The translations under genes and the position numbers were made by a program. Below the pieces are notes generated by a model. It made no database searches. It was not told the DNA's origin and saw only the letters and a list, made by a program, of their open reading frames with translations. From Kalaharituber pfeilii (Eukaryota > Ascomycota > Pezizomycetes > Pezizales > Pezizaceae): 64,000 bases of DNA. The stretch is from NCBI GenBank assembly GCA_015179045.1, contig WHUZ01000024.1, forward strand, positions 310,001 to 374,000. Direction: 5' to 3'. This document shows positions 20,550 through 31,863 of the stretch, one piece after another; positions within the stretch are counted from its first letter, which is position 1; the number at the start of each line of letters is the position of its first letter.

Positions 20550-21320
20550 CACACACTAGTACAACGCATTGACCTTTTTGTTCTGCGCACAGAACTACAA
20601 CAGAATGTTGGTATGTTGGTGGCTGTTAAAATACTAGATGGTTCGAAATTGTAATTGTCTAAATCATTTGTTTATTTTTTTGTTTATTTACTCAAGTATT
20701 TAAACTTGATATTTTTCCATGCTGTCGGTATTTTGAATGTATTCTACATATATCGCATTCTGTTCCATACACTTCTCTAGTTTACAACGCCAAGCCTATC
20801 TTATTTACCTAAACTGGTAATTAGTTTTCAGCCTCATTCCTTAACAATCTTTACCTATGGAGCCTTTACACCCGAAATTCGCCATCAATTCGAGCTATAT
20901 TTGACTGAACGTCGACCCTGAATTCCGGATTCGCACTTAAAATAAGGAGGGCTTCGTCACGTAGGAAAAACAAGAAAGAGCTTCTGAAGGAATAAAGAAG
21001 ATCTATACCGTTAGGTCCGTACCGTTGGGTCCAATAAGTCTGATTGATTAAAGAGATGCAGAATCAAACAGGATTATATACATAATGAGCATTGCATGAC
21101 GTGACTGCAGAACCATGACTAGACAGGCAGGTGTAACATATCAGGCAGGTGCGGAAGTAACGGAATGCATGGCTTGCAACTAAGCGCTGTGGCGTGAAGT
21201 TGGTACTGTGGCGTTATTGCATGATTCAGACACATAATAGCAACGGAGTGTAGATCATGTGTATGTTAAATAAAAGAACAGAACAGCAACCAATAAACAG
21301 ACGAAACAGCAGTTAGAGGA
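20550..21320. other. intergenic
   Basis: AT-rich, with no gene, tail or clear repeat recognised. Confidence 0.4.
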
Positions 21321-21431
21321 AACGTATCCATTAGTAACAGTAACAGAATGAACGTATCCATTAGTAACAGTAACAGGAAGAAACGTATCCATTAGTAACA
21401 GTAATAGAAATATCTATTAGTAACAGCAACA
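21321..21431. repeat. minisatellite, about 29-bp unit x 4
   Basis: Four tandem copies of AACGTATCCATTAGTAACAG plus a short TAACAG-type spacer. The last copy is degraded. Confidence 0.85.
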
Positions 21432-21443
21432 TACGGGTAGCGG

Positions 21444-21806
21444 ATGTTGATAGACAGCTCAACACGGGTGGCGGATGTCATGTTTCGACAATATTTTCAA
21501 TCTCGGGATCATACAAATAGATATCGCATGGAACCTCAGAAGTTACGTGAAATCCGAATTTTCTATCGTGATCCAGAACGGCCCATGTCTTCAGCAGCTG
21601 AGAATAATGTTAAAATTCTTGCCAAGGTAAGTATAACCTATAATGAGATATTTTAATAAGATATTAACAAATTAGAAATTTTTTATTAATGAGGATGGCG
21701 TTCTAATGCGCAAAGCGAATCCTCCCCAAAACGAATACCATCGTGAGGCTATTATAGAAGATCGAGCATTTAACATTCTTCAAGATATTCATTGCAATCT
21801 TAAAGC
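21444..21806 (+). pseudogene. possible Ty3/gypsy integrase N-terminal fragment
   Basis: Two exons (21444-21626 and 21676-21806) around a 49-bp intron (GTAAGT..TTAG). Joined, they read on without stops through 'VKILAK', 'KFFINEDGVLMRKANPP' and 'IIEDRAFNILQDIHCNL'. 'FFINEDGVLMR' followed by 'I..HC' resembles the lead-in to an H2C2 integrase zinc finger in chromovirus-like polyproteins. The frame then runs into the minisatellite at 21806, so the rest is lost. An intron is unusual for such a polyprotein, so a domesticated or unrelated gene fragment is possible. Confidence 0.35.
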
Positions 21807-22200
21807 TGTTTTTCCTGTCGCTGGAGGGGGTCATTCATCACGCTGTATTTTTTTTTGCCCTGTCGCCGGAGGGATCCTTGATGAAGCTGATTTTTCCTGT
21901 CGCTGGAGGGGTCCTTGATAAAGCTGTTTTTTCCTGTCGCTGGGGGTCCTTGATGAAGCTGTTTATCCTGTCGCCGGAGGGGTCCTTGCTGCTGCTGTTT
22001 TTTTGTTTTGTTTTTCACCGGATACGGTCCTTGATGAAGCTGTTTTTTCGAGGGGTCCTTGATGAAGCTGTTTTTTCCTGTAGCCAGAGGGGTCCTTGCT
22101 GCTGCTGTTTTTTTTTTTTTCGCCGGAGACGGTCCTTGATGAAGGTGTTTTTTCCTGTCGCTGGAGGGGTCCTTGGTAGAGATGTTTTTTTCAAACAGTG
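21806..22200. repeat. minisatellite, about 38-bp unit x 10-11
   Basis: Degenerate tandem units of the type CTGTCGCTGGAGGGGTCC followed by TTGATGAAGCTG and a T run. Some units carry GCTGCTGCTG or longer T runs instead. Open frames on both strands through it are repeat translation, not genes. Confidence 0.88.
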
Positions 22201-22283
22201 GATGTGTGGACACGCGAGTGTGTGTGTGAGTTTGAGAGGGTGAATTGTAGGTAGAATGAGAAAATTCAAATTCTGAGTGGCCC

Positions 22284-22356
22284 GGGCCAGTCACGAACCA
22301 GCGTTCCATTAAGTAGTCCGGGCTAGTGGCCACTGGAACGTTTGTTACGAATGGCC
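22284..22356. repeat. 72-bp dispersed repeat, copy 2 (inverted)
   Basis: Reverse-complement partner of 20478-20549. Here the GTTACGAATGGCCCGGCAC edge is followed by a TATA-like CATATATATAG at 22361-22371. Confidence 0.75.
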
Positions 22357-22727
22357 CGGCACATATATATAGTTTAGTGTCACTTATCCCGGCTTCTGTC
22401 CAGTCAGAAAGTGACTGGACAGAGACATTCCGAAAGCCTCTAGAACAGGCTACAGAAGAGCACTGCAATAGCAGTGAAAACAAGCAATAGTCACCTACCT
22501 CCAGTGGCAGTACTTTCATCTGCACTTAATCACAACGTCAAGATTTGTAGCTGATGCATATGTGAAGCTCTCAAAACTGCATTCTCAATGATGTCAGTGC
22601 ATGTTGATTTCAGTATCTTTATTGTAGATATTATTTTTATAAATAAAAGCTTGCTTGGGCTATTTGGTAGGCGAATACCTCAATGTAGGCCACAATGGCT
22701 GCTCTTTCTGGGGGGGCTATTTCAGCA

Positions 22728-22729
<2 letters not shown>

Positions 22730-22762
<33 letters not shown>

Positions 22763-22985
22763 CACATAACCCCGCTTGTAGCACTTGGCCATGGCAGGGT
22801 CCCTGGGCAAGCCCTCATAGCCCGGAGACAGGCTAAACTAACTCTCTACGTACATGGCCCCCACGCGCCGTCGCCCCCGCTCTCCTAGCTTCTAGAACTT
22901 GACCCCGCATTCTCCTACCTTCTAGAACTTGACCCCAGCGAAGAAATTCTCTAAAACGTCATACTCCTCCCCATTCCGCCTTTCT
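22730..22985 (-). mobile_element. tail-B element, body of unknown origin
   Basis: Poly-T at 22730-22759, tail B, then the extended tail region 'GCCTGTCTCCGGGC..GAGGGCTTGCCCAGGG' (read on the minus strand) shared with 53056-53316 and 50520-50614. Beyond about 22850 the body is unlike the other tail-B copies and contains a 30-bp duplicated block (TTCTAGAACTTGACCCC twice). The 5' boundary with the next element is not clear. Confidence 0.65.
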
Positions 22986-24113
22986 TTTCCAAACCTTTTC
23001 CATGTCGTCAGGGAGCAGGATGTCGGTAGAGGAGGAAGTACCAAAGATGCAGTTTTTGGAACCGGTAGGAGAGGGATGGACAGGGGAGGTATATGTAATG
23101 GACAGGAATATAGTGTGGGGGATAGATGCTATCCACACAAAGGAAAGAAAGGATTGGTACATCGAACACATACATGCTTGCATAAAAGACCAGAAGACAA
23201 GACCAAACTTTGAACCAACAGACAGGTTCCTGTGTGAAATCAGGAGTGTGCATCGCGTCATTGCTGCTCTTGCACTAGCGGTGAAGACGGAATCATGCAC
23301 AGAAATACACAATATGCACCTGAGGAAACCGTCAAAGGAAGGGGAATCACAAACTGACCCGGAGAAACCACCAAAGCTGTCATATGCAGCAGTTGTCTCC
23401 CAGAACATCCCGCCAAGCACACCCCCGGAAGGGGACAATTCTGACCGACCTCCGGTGGCACCACCCAAAAGCCGAACAAAGTCCACTGCTTTCCAGTCCA
23501 AAAAAATGAAAGGGGGACAGAGTACCAGTCCCCCCAAGCAGAAAATGTCCAAGAAACCATCTCCAGCACCATCTCCGAAGCCAATCCCAAAGGAAAGGAC
23601 ACTCCCGCAATCCGGTCGTGCGATCGTAGTACATGGAATTGCGGTGACAAAGAAACTCGGGAAAGTAAGAGATTGGATGGAGAATGCGAACCCATGGATG
23701 GGAAAGATTGTTGCGGCAAGATGGTTGGTGAAGAAAGAGAGGAGGGAGGGAAAGAAGGCTAGCTCGGTTGTCATCTACCTGGAGGGGAGGTGGAATCAGA
23801 TAGCCAAACACCAGCGAAGGTAATGTTGTCAGGCAAGTGGTACGATTCGTGCCTGTATGACTGGGATAGAAATTCAAAGGTGGACAGAAAGGGGAAGGGG
23901 AGGGAGGTGGAGGAAATGGACTTGACGGCATAGCGGGTTGTCTCATGGGTTTTATTTCCTCTATTCCCTTTTGAATGTCGGTGTATATAGTGAGTTGTTG
24001 TTTGTTTTTAGGTGCCTGTCTCCGGGCCATAAGGACCTCGGTCCAGGGACCCTGCCATGGCGAACAGCTGCAAGCGGGGTTATGTGAAAATAAAAAAAAA
24101 AAAAAAAAAAAAA
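22986..24113 (+). mobile_element. chimeric ORF1-type module, tail B
   Basis: One ORF (23002-23933), a 3' UTR very like that of 9607-11026, tail B and poly-A at 24090-24113. The 5' leader of the other ORF1 modules is missing, so it is 5'-truncated or rearranged. A minus-strand tail-B copy lies head-to-head immediately upstream. Confidence 0.75.
23002..23933 (+). pseudogene. chimeric LINE ORF1 protein, frameshifted near its end
   Basis: Residues about 8-53 ('MSVEEEVPKMQFLEPVGEGW', 'VMDRNIVWGIDAIH') match the N-terminus of the protein at 46256. From 'RPNFEPTDRFL' onward it matches the ORF1 at 9844, including 'GRAIVVHGIAVTKKLGKVRDW' and 'KASSVVIYLEG'. A one-base loss in the G run near 23796 diverts the last 40 codons to an early stop at 23823. 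In the other frame the normal end ('SGKWYDSCLYDWD', 'EEMDLTA') continues to 23933. The join suggests template switching or recombination between two ORF1 lineages. Confidence 0.8.
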
Positions 24114-24365
24114 AGTACTTTCGCAAATTGACGTATTCCGGCTTCCGTGACCATTTCGTCCTGGTATTGGAGTGCGGTTCCTATCTTCGCAGCCTTGTCT
24201 GCATTGTCGTTGCCCTTGACTCCTATGTTTCTCATTTCACATTATGTATCTAAAACATCGCCATAGCCTTCGAGGCGGCATGCGATTAATGAAATTAAAA
24301 AAAAAAAAAAAAATTGACTCCTATGTGTGCTTTTACCCACATTACCGCTATGTCTTGGTCACCCA
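24114..24365 (-). mobile_element. LINE ORF2 fragment (RNase H end)
   Basis: Without the nested insertion at 24229-24313, the minus strand reads 'GDQDIAVMWVKAHIGV' and on through the end of RNase H ('ADKAAKIGTALQYQDEMVTEA'). This is the same block as in the 3660 and 45083 LINEs. It lacks a tail, so it is an internal scrap cut by the adjacent tail-B element. Confidence 0.75.
24229..24313 (+). mobile_element. short tail-A insertion
   Basis: About 65 nt of 3' UTR and tail A variant plus about 16 A. It is flanked by the perfect 13-bp TSD TTGACTCCTATGT (24216-24228 and 24314-24326). Nested inside the ORF2 scrap at 24114-24365. Confidence 0.94.
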
Positions 24366-24519
24366 AGTGAAAGCATTGTTTGACAGCAGACGCACCAAGG
24401 AGGTGTATGGTACCGAGTACGATGATGGGATTATGGCTCAGAATGTGAGTATGAGAGTCATATGATGGACTGCAAACGCCATTAATGATTGATGAAATCG
24501 AGTGACTTGACAGAGACAA

Positions 24520-25630
24520 CTCAAGGAGCCCTGCAGGTCCAAGGGTTCAGGACTTGTAGCTTCTATAAACACTAGAGGAAGAAATTCAGAAAACTGCAGC
24601 TTTAGTAGGTTCTTGTTTGACGAGCGGTCAGAAGTTTACATTGATAGTTCGAGAGGTGTTGTTTACCCGCAGCTAACCTACCAACAATCATAGCCTGGAA
24701 GTTGGACAATGAAGATAAAAAACTATCTTACAAAATTCATCTGGTACAGATACTGTATACACAATTTTTTTAAGTTGACGTACAGTAGCCCGCCATATTT
24801 ACCTGCAGCTGCTTTCCCGAATTACGCATATTCTTGCCATGACATTCATTTCTTTTTTTTCTTTTTTTTTTTCCCGCGAAAAATGGATCTCTGATTAAAA
24901 GCGTATGGGGAATTGTAGTGCAGTGAGACTCAATATGTACAGGCGCAGGACTTGGAAGGAATTGAACGACCAACGGCCACAATACGCTTTCAGGAGCAAA
25001 TGGCTAAGCAGACCCGTGGGAATATTACAAGAGAGGCCACTCATATATATTGTGAAATGCAGAAAACATGAAAGAAAATTGCTATCTATCATTACTCGAT
25101 GGATCTACGCGGACAGCTCGAGAGACATTCAGGACCGTGCACCTTCAAAACTTGTGCGGCACGGTTGGCATAAGATAAAATTCCTTTGCACAACCTCATG
25201 TTCAACGTGTAAGTGTTCGGGCCTGCCATCTTAGCGGGCCGCTCGTGACTAGCCCCGAATAGAAGTAGTCGAATAGAATGAACGAATTGATTGATCGATT
25301 CACAACTACGTATAGGCCCGCCACCCTACATATACTTTACTGCGGCCTTATACTACTAGAGAAACAACGAAACAAAGAAGAAACATGTACCTTAGAATCC
25401 AAGCAAACTACCTGCATGGTGCTAAGTTTATTATCCTATCTGTACAACATATCATCTCCAAGGCAAAATCTACGCTGGCGCCTTGCCGTCGTCAAGCAAT
25501 CAGGTATTCTGGGCCGCGCTTCAACGTTGCTTCCACCTCCGCTCGCTTTCCTATGAGTGCATTTTGTTTTCGGCAAGGACGGATGCCAACTTATGATCAG
25601 GCAGTCTGTTACGGTGTCTGCGATGGCAGA
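24520..25630. other. intergenic
   Basis: No recognisable gene. A T-rich run near 24850-24873 has no tail sequence attached. Confidence 0.4.
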
Positions 25631-25631
25631 G

Positions 25632-25740
25632 AAATGTAGGTGTAACTTAGGACAACGCTTGGAACTTTGACCGGCCATTTAGGCCTCCATATATAGGCCT
25701 CCAGCGCGTCGTTTATTGTATTATTCTATATGACATCAAG
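25632..25740. repeat. LTR-like edge sequence, copy 1
   Basis: GTGTAACTTAGGACAACGCTTGG at 25632 is repeated in reverse complement at about 32104-32126. It is followed by a TATA-like CCATATATAGGCC at 25687. A TG start, a TATA box and dispersed copies fit an LTR edge. No matching other end or TSD was found. Confidence 0.35.
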
Positions 25741-25872
25741 TGCTAAATAACAAGCCTCTCTCTCATCATCATGTTGTCATTCATGGCATCATTACCATGC
25801 GTCATCTCTCATCATCATCATGGCATCATTGATACTATGTTCGGTCACCCTGACACAGTCTCACGATTACGG

Positions 25873-25947
25873 TACCACACCATAGCCTATCAGGCGGCAC
25901 GCAAGTAATGATATAAAAAAAAAAAAAAATTAAAAATTAAAAAAAAA
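25873..25947 (+). mobile_element. tail-A-only insertion
   Basis: Diverged tail A (CCATAGCCTATCAGGCGGCACGC..) with a long interrupted A tail. It is flanked by the 8-bp repeat GATTACGG (25865-25872 and 25948-25955). Confidence 0.82.
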
Positions 25948-26315
25948 GATTACGGGGTAAAATGTTTGACACAGCCCCTCGGGGATTGCTCAATATGATA
26001 CGACTATTCGAGGCTGAAAAGAGGACCAACGCATGGACCACCGGGAACAATGTGTTTGGCCCTATGACGAAAAGGAATCTTTGGGTAGGAAGTTGTCGGG
26101 CAAAACATGAGAGTTGTAATCCTCCGCAAGCGGATGAACTCTTTCCCTGTCCATGCGCATGCACAAGGCTGGTAGCATGAGTCAGCAAGATCATTTGATG
26201 TAACTTTGATGCTTCCAACTTCTTGGCAAACAAGCAACAAGCGGCACCCCGACTTCCAATTTAGCCATTTTGGGAGAGCATTTTCGGGAACTGTAATATC
26301 AATGAGAGCATAACT

Positions 26316-28891
26316 CTATGAATCTTCAATTCCGACATCAGGAAGATCTCCATTCTCCGACTCAGTAGTGGAAGTAAGGGGAACCCGCAATCCTTCGTAA
26401 TAGGCTATATACGTATTTTCCCCTTTTTCAAGAATGCATGATTTGTATAAAGTACTGTTGTAGATGAGCCCACCGAGTTGAAATGGGAGGAGTATATGGT
26501 TTGTAGCGGGATGGGGAACCTTGTCATTGAGCTCTCCTCTCTCTGGCCGAGAAACATCAGGATATCGTATGACTTGATCCCAACTAGGAAACCAATGATC
26601 CTTGGAGGGGTGAGGAAATAGTGTAACTAGTTGGTGGGCCAAAGTAAACCCAGGCGGGTTTTGATAAGCTGTATGAATGCGATGCATCCAACCATTCCAA
26701 GCATCATGAGGTTCTTCAGTTTCCTTATAAATCGGTAACTCTCGAATTTTAGGACTGAGTATTGCTATCAACCCTACTACTCTGTCAAGGTAGTTTGTCG
26801 CATGCCGTGTTGCCATTTCTGATATTAATGCTATCTTTGGAGCACTTTCGTTTTTCAAGTCTAAGAGATATTGCAGGCGATGATGGACTGTGGTAGTGTC
26901 ATCAATCTGTTCACATTGTGTTAAAAAGTACATAATCATCACGTGATGAATCAATTTGTGTAACTTGCCTCCATATTAAGTAGATCCTCAGTGGGTGTTT
27001 TAGGGTCTTTGCGGCCGCCTATGGAAATGCGATCAAGGTCTACTGCCTCCTGTAATGTCCAAGCCCGTTTCAGCCAATGATAAGTATCATCAACGTTCCA
27101 GTTCGTGGGATCGAACGTCCTTCCCAAGTGATTGAAATATATAACAACTGGTGAAGGTGCACAATATATGAAACCAATTGTTGGCACATCGATTTTCCAC
27201 TCTTTCAAGCGAAGCCGTTCTCGCCGTTTCCTCTCTCCTAGTAAATGCTGAATTTTTGTTAGTTCCTTTCGGTACTCTTGCCGTAGACACAAAACATCCA
27301 ACCATGCATATCTGCAGCCAAGTCCAATGAGGTCCTCCCGCAATTTTTCTAGCTTTACACCTTTAGGAATCGGGACAGGCCATTGATAGCTATTCACAGA
27401 TGTCCAAATATATTCTCTATCCTCCGGTGGAGCCCAAGCATGTGAAATTGCCCAAATCCGAACTTCACCAGCAAAGGAACGTCTAACCCAACTTCCTGGA
27501 ATTACTTTGTTGCTGGCAATATCCCACACTCGTCTTGGATTTGCCGAGTCGGAAGCATTGCATATAAATTCCTGGTCTTTTTTTTTTGATATGAATCTTG
27601 CGCGGTCATCATGAGCAAGGCAAGTAAGACTAACATCGAGCTTCTCAGGTTTCCAATCCAAATACTCGGGATTAGGGCTATCATGATGTGCCATTACAGC
27701 TTTAGCCCAGGCGTAAACAAAACCGAATGGAGAGTCTCTTTTAATGAAATATTCCAACCATGTTAGATAAAACCTATCATTCAGCGGGTCACAGCAGAAG
27801 GTGTCCTTCAGCTCGAACAACAACTCTCCAACGGTGAATGAACCACACGGGAAGTCAGCCTCAAACTCAGAGAGGACGATAGCCGCCTGTCCTCCCTGTC
27901 CACGTGCATTGTGTGTGTTGCAACATTGCGTTGTGATGGACGTCGACCGCGGATTTACGGGACAATTGCTGACTAGCCTTTGTTCTGCCTTTCTTGCATG
28001 CCATTGTTGTAACCGTATTTCCCTTCGAATCAGACGGTGTACGAAGATGATTGCTACCAGGAAGACTGTTGAGGAGAGGAACGCGGCTAAGATCCGAAAA
28101 GCGGCTAAGGCCCAGAGGGCGATCAAGCTCTGACGAATTACGGTGAAGATCGCGGCGGGGACCCGGAATGTGGCTTCGAATACGGCTAAGATCAAGCCTT
28201 GGCCGAAGGCTTCGAACGCAGCTAAGACCCTAATAGGGAACGTAACAAATGTCCAGATTGCAGCTAAGACCCTGAATGGGAACATGAGTAATGCCCAGAA
28301 TGGGGCCAAGACTCTGAATGGGAACATGAGTAATGGCCAGAATGGGGCCAAGACCTTCATGACTAAGGAAAGAAGTATGACTAATGGTGTCCAGACTGCA
28401 TCCGGGTGTTGGTATGCCCAGAGCAGCATTATGCCAAACGGCGTGGCTAATCCTGCGCAGAGCCACACAAATTCAACTTTATCAGGAGGCCAGTCAACTG
28501 CCAAGAGTAGGGGTATCATGCCAAGGGACGTGGCTAATGATGTGCAGACCACAGCTAACGTGAGGGGGAACAGGGATGATGCCCCGAACGTGGCTAATGA
28601 TGGTAAGCACACAGCCAGCGCCCAGCGCTCATGATAAAGATCCTTTGCTGCCTTCAGGGCCTTGGTCGCACCGTCATCAAGCATAAAGAGTGTTAAGGCT
28701 CCTAATACGAATAACACCCACACCAAGGATAAGCAGAATACCACCCCATAAATCACTTGGATAATTCCGTACACCACCAGTTGGATGGCCATTGACTCTC
28801 GAGTAATTAATCGTAATAAGAGTATTGAAAAATGAAACCGTCGCAATGTGTTGCCGTAGCTATAGCATTCAACGGAGGGCGGGTAATTCAT
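26316..28891 (-). CDS. HET-like (heterokaryon-incompatibility) protein with membrane N-terminus
   Basis: Exon 1 is 28891-26969 and exon 2 is 26906-26316, with a 62-bp GC-AG intron (26907-26968, GCAAGT..ACAG). A second in-frame ATG at 28792 ('MAIQLVVYG') is an alternative start. The N-terminal 300 residues hold about six to eight hydrophobic segments, including near-tandem repeats of 'VLAPFWxLLMFPFR'. The HET-type core follows: 'RIWAISHAWAPPEDREYIW' and 'CRYAWLDVLCLRQE', then 'RAWTLQEAVD'. Exon 2 has 'DRVVGLIAIL', the usual later motif. HET domains trigger cell death on non-self fusion in fungi; a role for this one is inferred from family only. It is intact and intron-bearing, so probably a working gene. 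The membrane module suggests anchoring at a membrane. Confidence 0.8.
28080..28360. repeat. tandem repeats inside the HET-like membrane region
   Basis: Repeated coding units, for example two nearly identical 48-bp blocks near 28270-28350 reading 'VLAPFWxLLMFPFR', followed by looser copies. They encode successive hydrophobic segments of the gene at 26316-28891. Confidence 0.7.
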
Positions 28892-29182
28892 AAAGTGAGT
28901 TTATATATTTTTCCTGCTCCTCAAGAATCGGTCATTATAAGGATACACAGGAGCCTCCGCATCACATTCCCAACAAATGAACAAGCAAGAGGGAGGGGGA
29001 GCAGCGGGGCAACAGCATGCTCAAAATTATTTTTGGGAACAACGGAAAAAAGTAAAAAGAAATCACACTAAAGCGACAACCAGTCGCTTTCAGATACGAC
29101 TCGCGCTAGATAGTTGCAGTGTGAAACATTCTTTCCTACCCCTGCACTCATCCATGTGGCAAAGCGCATCTCCTGAACCATC
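28892..29182. other. 5' flank of the HET-like gene
   Basis: No gene recognised. Short A-rich patches near 29040-29065. Confidence 0.4.
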
Positions 29183-29183
29183 T

Positions 29184-29241
29184 TTTTTTTTTTTTTTTTT
29201 ATCACGTGACCCCGCTTGTAGCTGTTCGCCATGGCAGGGCA
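29184..29241 (-). mobile_element. tail-B-only insertion
   Basis: Poly-T of about 18 and the reverse complement of tail B. It is flanked by CCTGAACCATCT / CCTCAACCATCT (29172-29183 and 29242-29253; one mismatch). Confidence 0.87.
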
Positions 29242-29253
29242 CCTCAACCATCT

Positions 29254-30282
29254 AACACCGGCTCCTAAGATTCAAAGCAATATGATAGTATCCATTAAGG
29301 ACCTTGAGATGAGGTAGCAACTGCAAGGAATGCTCTGCGTGACAATAGCCACAAAAGTTAGTGCACCGATGAAAACAGGAATTCAATCAGTTCAGTTAGC
29401 AATATGTTACTGCTATCCAGCTCAGCTGAAAGTTCAGTTCTGGCGAACGTCTAGCGATCGTTGGAGGAGAAGATAATACTGTCGCTGCAGGATGTGCATA
29501 TGTTCGTTGCGCTGGCAGCCAGCCGCGCTAGTCAGCCGCTAGTTCGCTCAGTTACAGGATACAGTTATGCCTCTCACGGTACTGTAGTCCCTATGCAGGG
29601 TAACGTGGCCTCAAAAAGGAAAAAAAAATACCGGTCGGATTCTTGGCCTTTATTATGCAGGGCACCTTGTATTGTTTGAAAATATGCCACAGAGTACGCG
29701 AATCTTCTACTGCGAACTCTGTATGGATCATAGAGCATGCGAAGCTGTGCTAACCTCGCATACCTTGCAGCATCAAACAAGGAGGATTACACATTTACCC
29801 CGCACGCACTGCCATGCCCAAGACCTCAAGTGGAATTATTACCCCACATACTGTAGTTGTTCAACGGAGGTTATTGCAACATCGCACATTTAACTATCCG
29901 ATTCACGAAAGATCGACATAGAGCGTAATTAGTAAATTGGACTAATATTCTAGATAAAATTTAGATATGGGGAAGTTCCTCTGTACTAAGAGTATACTGA
30001 TTGGCTACTGATATTGATCAAGCGCATGTTCTGCACTAGCTGGTCTTGATAAAGCACAATTGCAGTTGGTGCTTGCCAGCGTACATGCCATCTTCTGTGA
30101 TGATGCCATGTGGTCGGAGTCAGTTTTTTACACGTTTTGTCACTCAGCAAACCCTACGTACAAGGCTGCCGAGGCAGACTGTAGGACGTGCACGCAAGAG
30201 GCTTAGCGTCTTGAGGAGCACGCACCATGTTATTATCCCTGTCAGACTTGTTCGGAAAGTCCCGCCGTATTCAATTCCATGG
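29254..30282. other. intergenic
   Basis: No recognisable gene, tail or repeat. Confidence 0.4.
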
Positions 30283-30340
30283 TTTTTTTGTATTTTTAAT
30301 ATCATTGCTCGCATGCTGCCCTACGGAATATGGCGAGATT
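30283..30340 (-). mobile_element. tail-A-only insertion
   Basis: Interrupted poly-T, then AATATCATTGCTCGCATGCTGCCC..ATGGCGAGATT. Flanked by ATTCCATGG / ATTCCCTGG (30274-30282 and 30341-30349; one mismatch). Confidence 0.75.
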
Positions 30341-31800
30341 ATTCCCTGGGTGCGAGTTGATGTGCGGAACGCAGACTTGGGTTGGCATCTGAGTCCGCGC
30401 AGGACCCGGCTGTTCAAAAGTGAGATGGGTGGAGGCTAGAGCACTGTAGAGAAATGGTGTGGCAGCTCATTGGAGCTGTTAAAGATTGCATCCTGCCAAC
30501 ATACCTCCTACGATCGGCAAGTTATTTCTGTAATCCCTCTACCTGCTGTTGATTGGCATGGCATGGGCTATAGAAAATTTTGACTCTTCTTTTCTCCACA
30601 GCTAGATCCTCCACATGAGGCAACCACAGGGCAATATGGGTGGATATCCCCTTCGTGGGTAGACCCTGACAGTCCCACTCTAGCTAATAATAATTTTCAT
30701 AAGTTATTAGAATTATCTTCAGGTAACTATGAATGTGAACAGTGCTATTACCACACCCAGAGCCATACGTTAGATGTAAAGAATACGAAGTGGCATCGCG
30801 CTGAAAGAAGTCTAAGGTGTAATTCTGATTCATACACCCGTGGCGAATGGGTCGATCACAATGTGACGTATTGTTGGATGGGCTTGAAAAAAATCATACT
30901 TTCGAGCGGGGAGGAATTGATAATTCTATTCAAGAACGATACTCTGAAACTATGTACAGAACCCATGGCTTATATGCCCCTTGCAGCAGTATCACGATTC
31001 TCGAAGAACATGAGGATAGACAGGGATGCTGGAAAAAAAAAAATTTATCAACGCTACAGTTAATCTGTCAGTCAAACCGTCCGCCCATAATTCCTCCGTG
31101 CATGGGCGTCACGATTGCCTTGTCGGTTCAGCAGGGCTGCCCGAGGCGGCAACTTTAACGGAAAAAAAGCACGAGGTTCGCAAACTCGCCATGTACACAA
31201 CACTCTTCAGATTTTGACTTATTTGCTGTGTAATGATAAAAAAAATAAATAGAAAGCAAAATCTAAAAAAACAAAAACAGGCCGCCCTGATTGCACTGGA
31301 ATTTGATTATATGGAACGAGAGCATTAATTTACAAAGGACATTAATCCACACAGCAATTCGCACAAAACAGTCAGTTGAGGTTTGTTCTACATAAAAAGT
31401 GTGCGTTTGTGTTTCGTCCCGTCTATTCGATCGGCAATTGCTGCCCAAGTTTGCGATCGCAATGGAAGCGCACAGGCCCCGACATTGAATCTGCAGCTAT
31501 TTATCAACACCGCGCTCCGCTCTTACGTTCTGCATTGTAATGTAATCCGAATCATGGAGCATCATCTCCCTCGCTCTCCCCTCCTTCATCCTAAATTGTA
31601 TGATATAATAAGTCAGAATCCCTGCCATAGAGTTGTAGATTGTATGTAGAGTTATGTGAATTTTTTTTTTAAAAAAAAAAAAAAAAAAAGTCAAGTCTGA
31701 AGATAGCGACCTCAAGGCAAGGAGGGTTTGATGAATCTAGAAGTTGTAAAGCTGCGAGTGACAATTCGGTCTGATCAACCGATAGCTACAGTCTGGCAGT
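30341..31800. other. intergenic
   Basis: No recognisable gene. A poly-T/poly-A junction at 31664-31689 has no tail sequence and is left unexplained. Confidence 0.4.
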
Positions 31801-31863
31801 GAAGCATGGGTTGGGCACGGATGTGTATCACAAGGAACGTCGGCATGGTCAGAGCGTCGCGAC

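Noticed and set aside
21800..22525. 240-residue minus-strand frame with lysine/glutamine repeats
   Set aside because: Translation of the 38-bp minisatellite; it has no independent support.
22720..24125. 22730-24113 as one element with an inverted 5' end (twin priming)
   Set aside because: Both ends carry a poly-A tail and tail B, and the flanks (CAGCACC and GTACTTT) do not match well. Two separate insertions explain it better.
28143..28634. Plus-strand 163-residue frame rich in asparagine and alanine
   Set aside because: Antisense of the repeated membrane segments of the HET-like gene; no family motif.
31664..31690. Poly-T/poly-A junction as a retroelement tail
   Set aside because: Neither tail-A nor tail-B sequence is next to it and no TSD was found.
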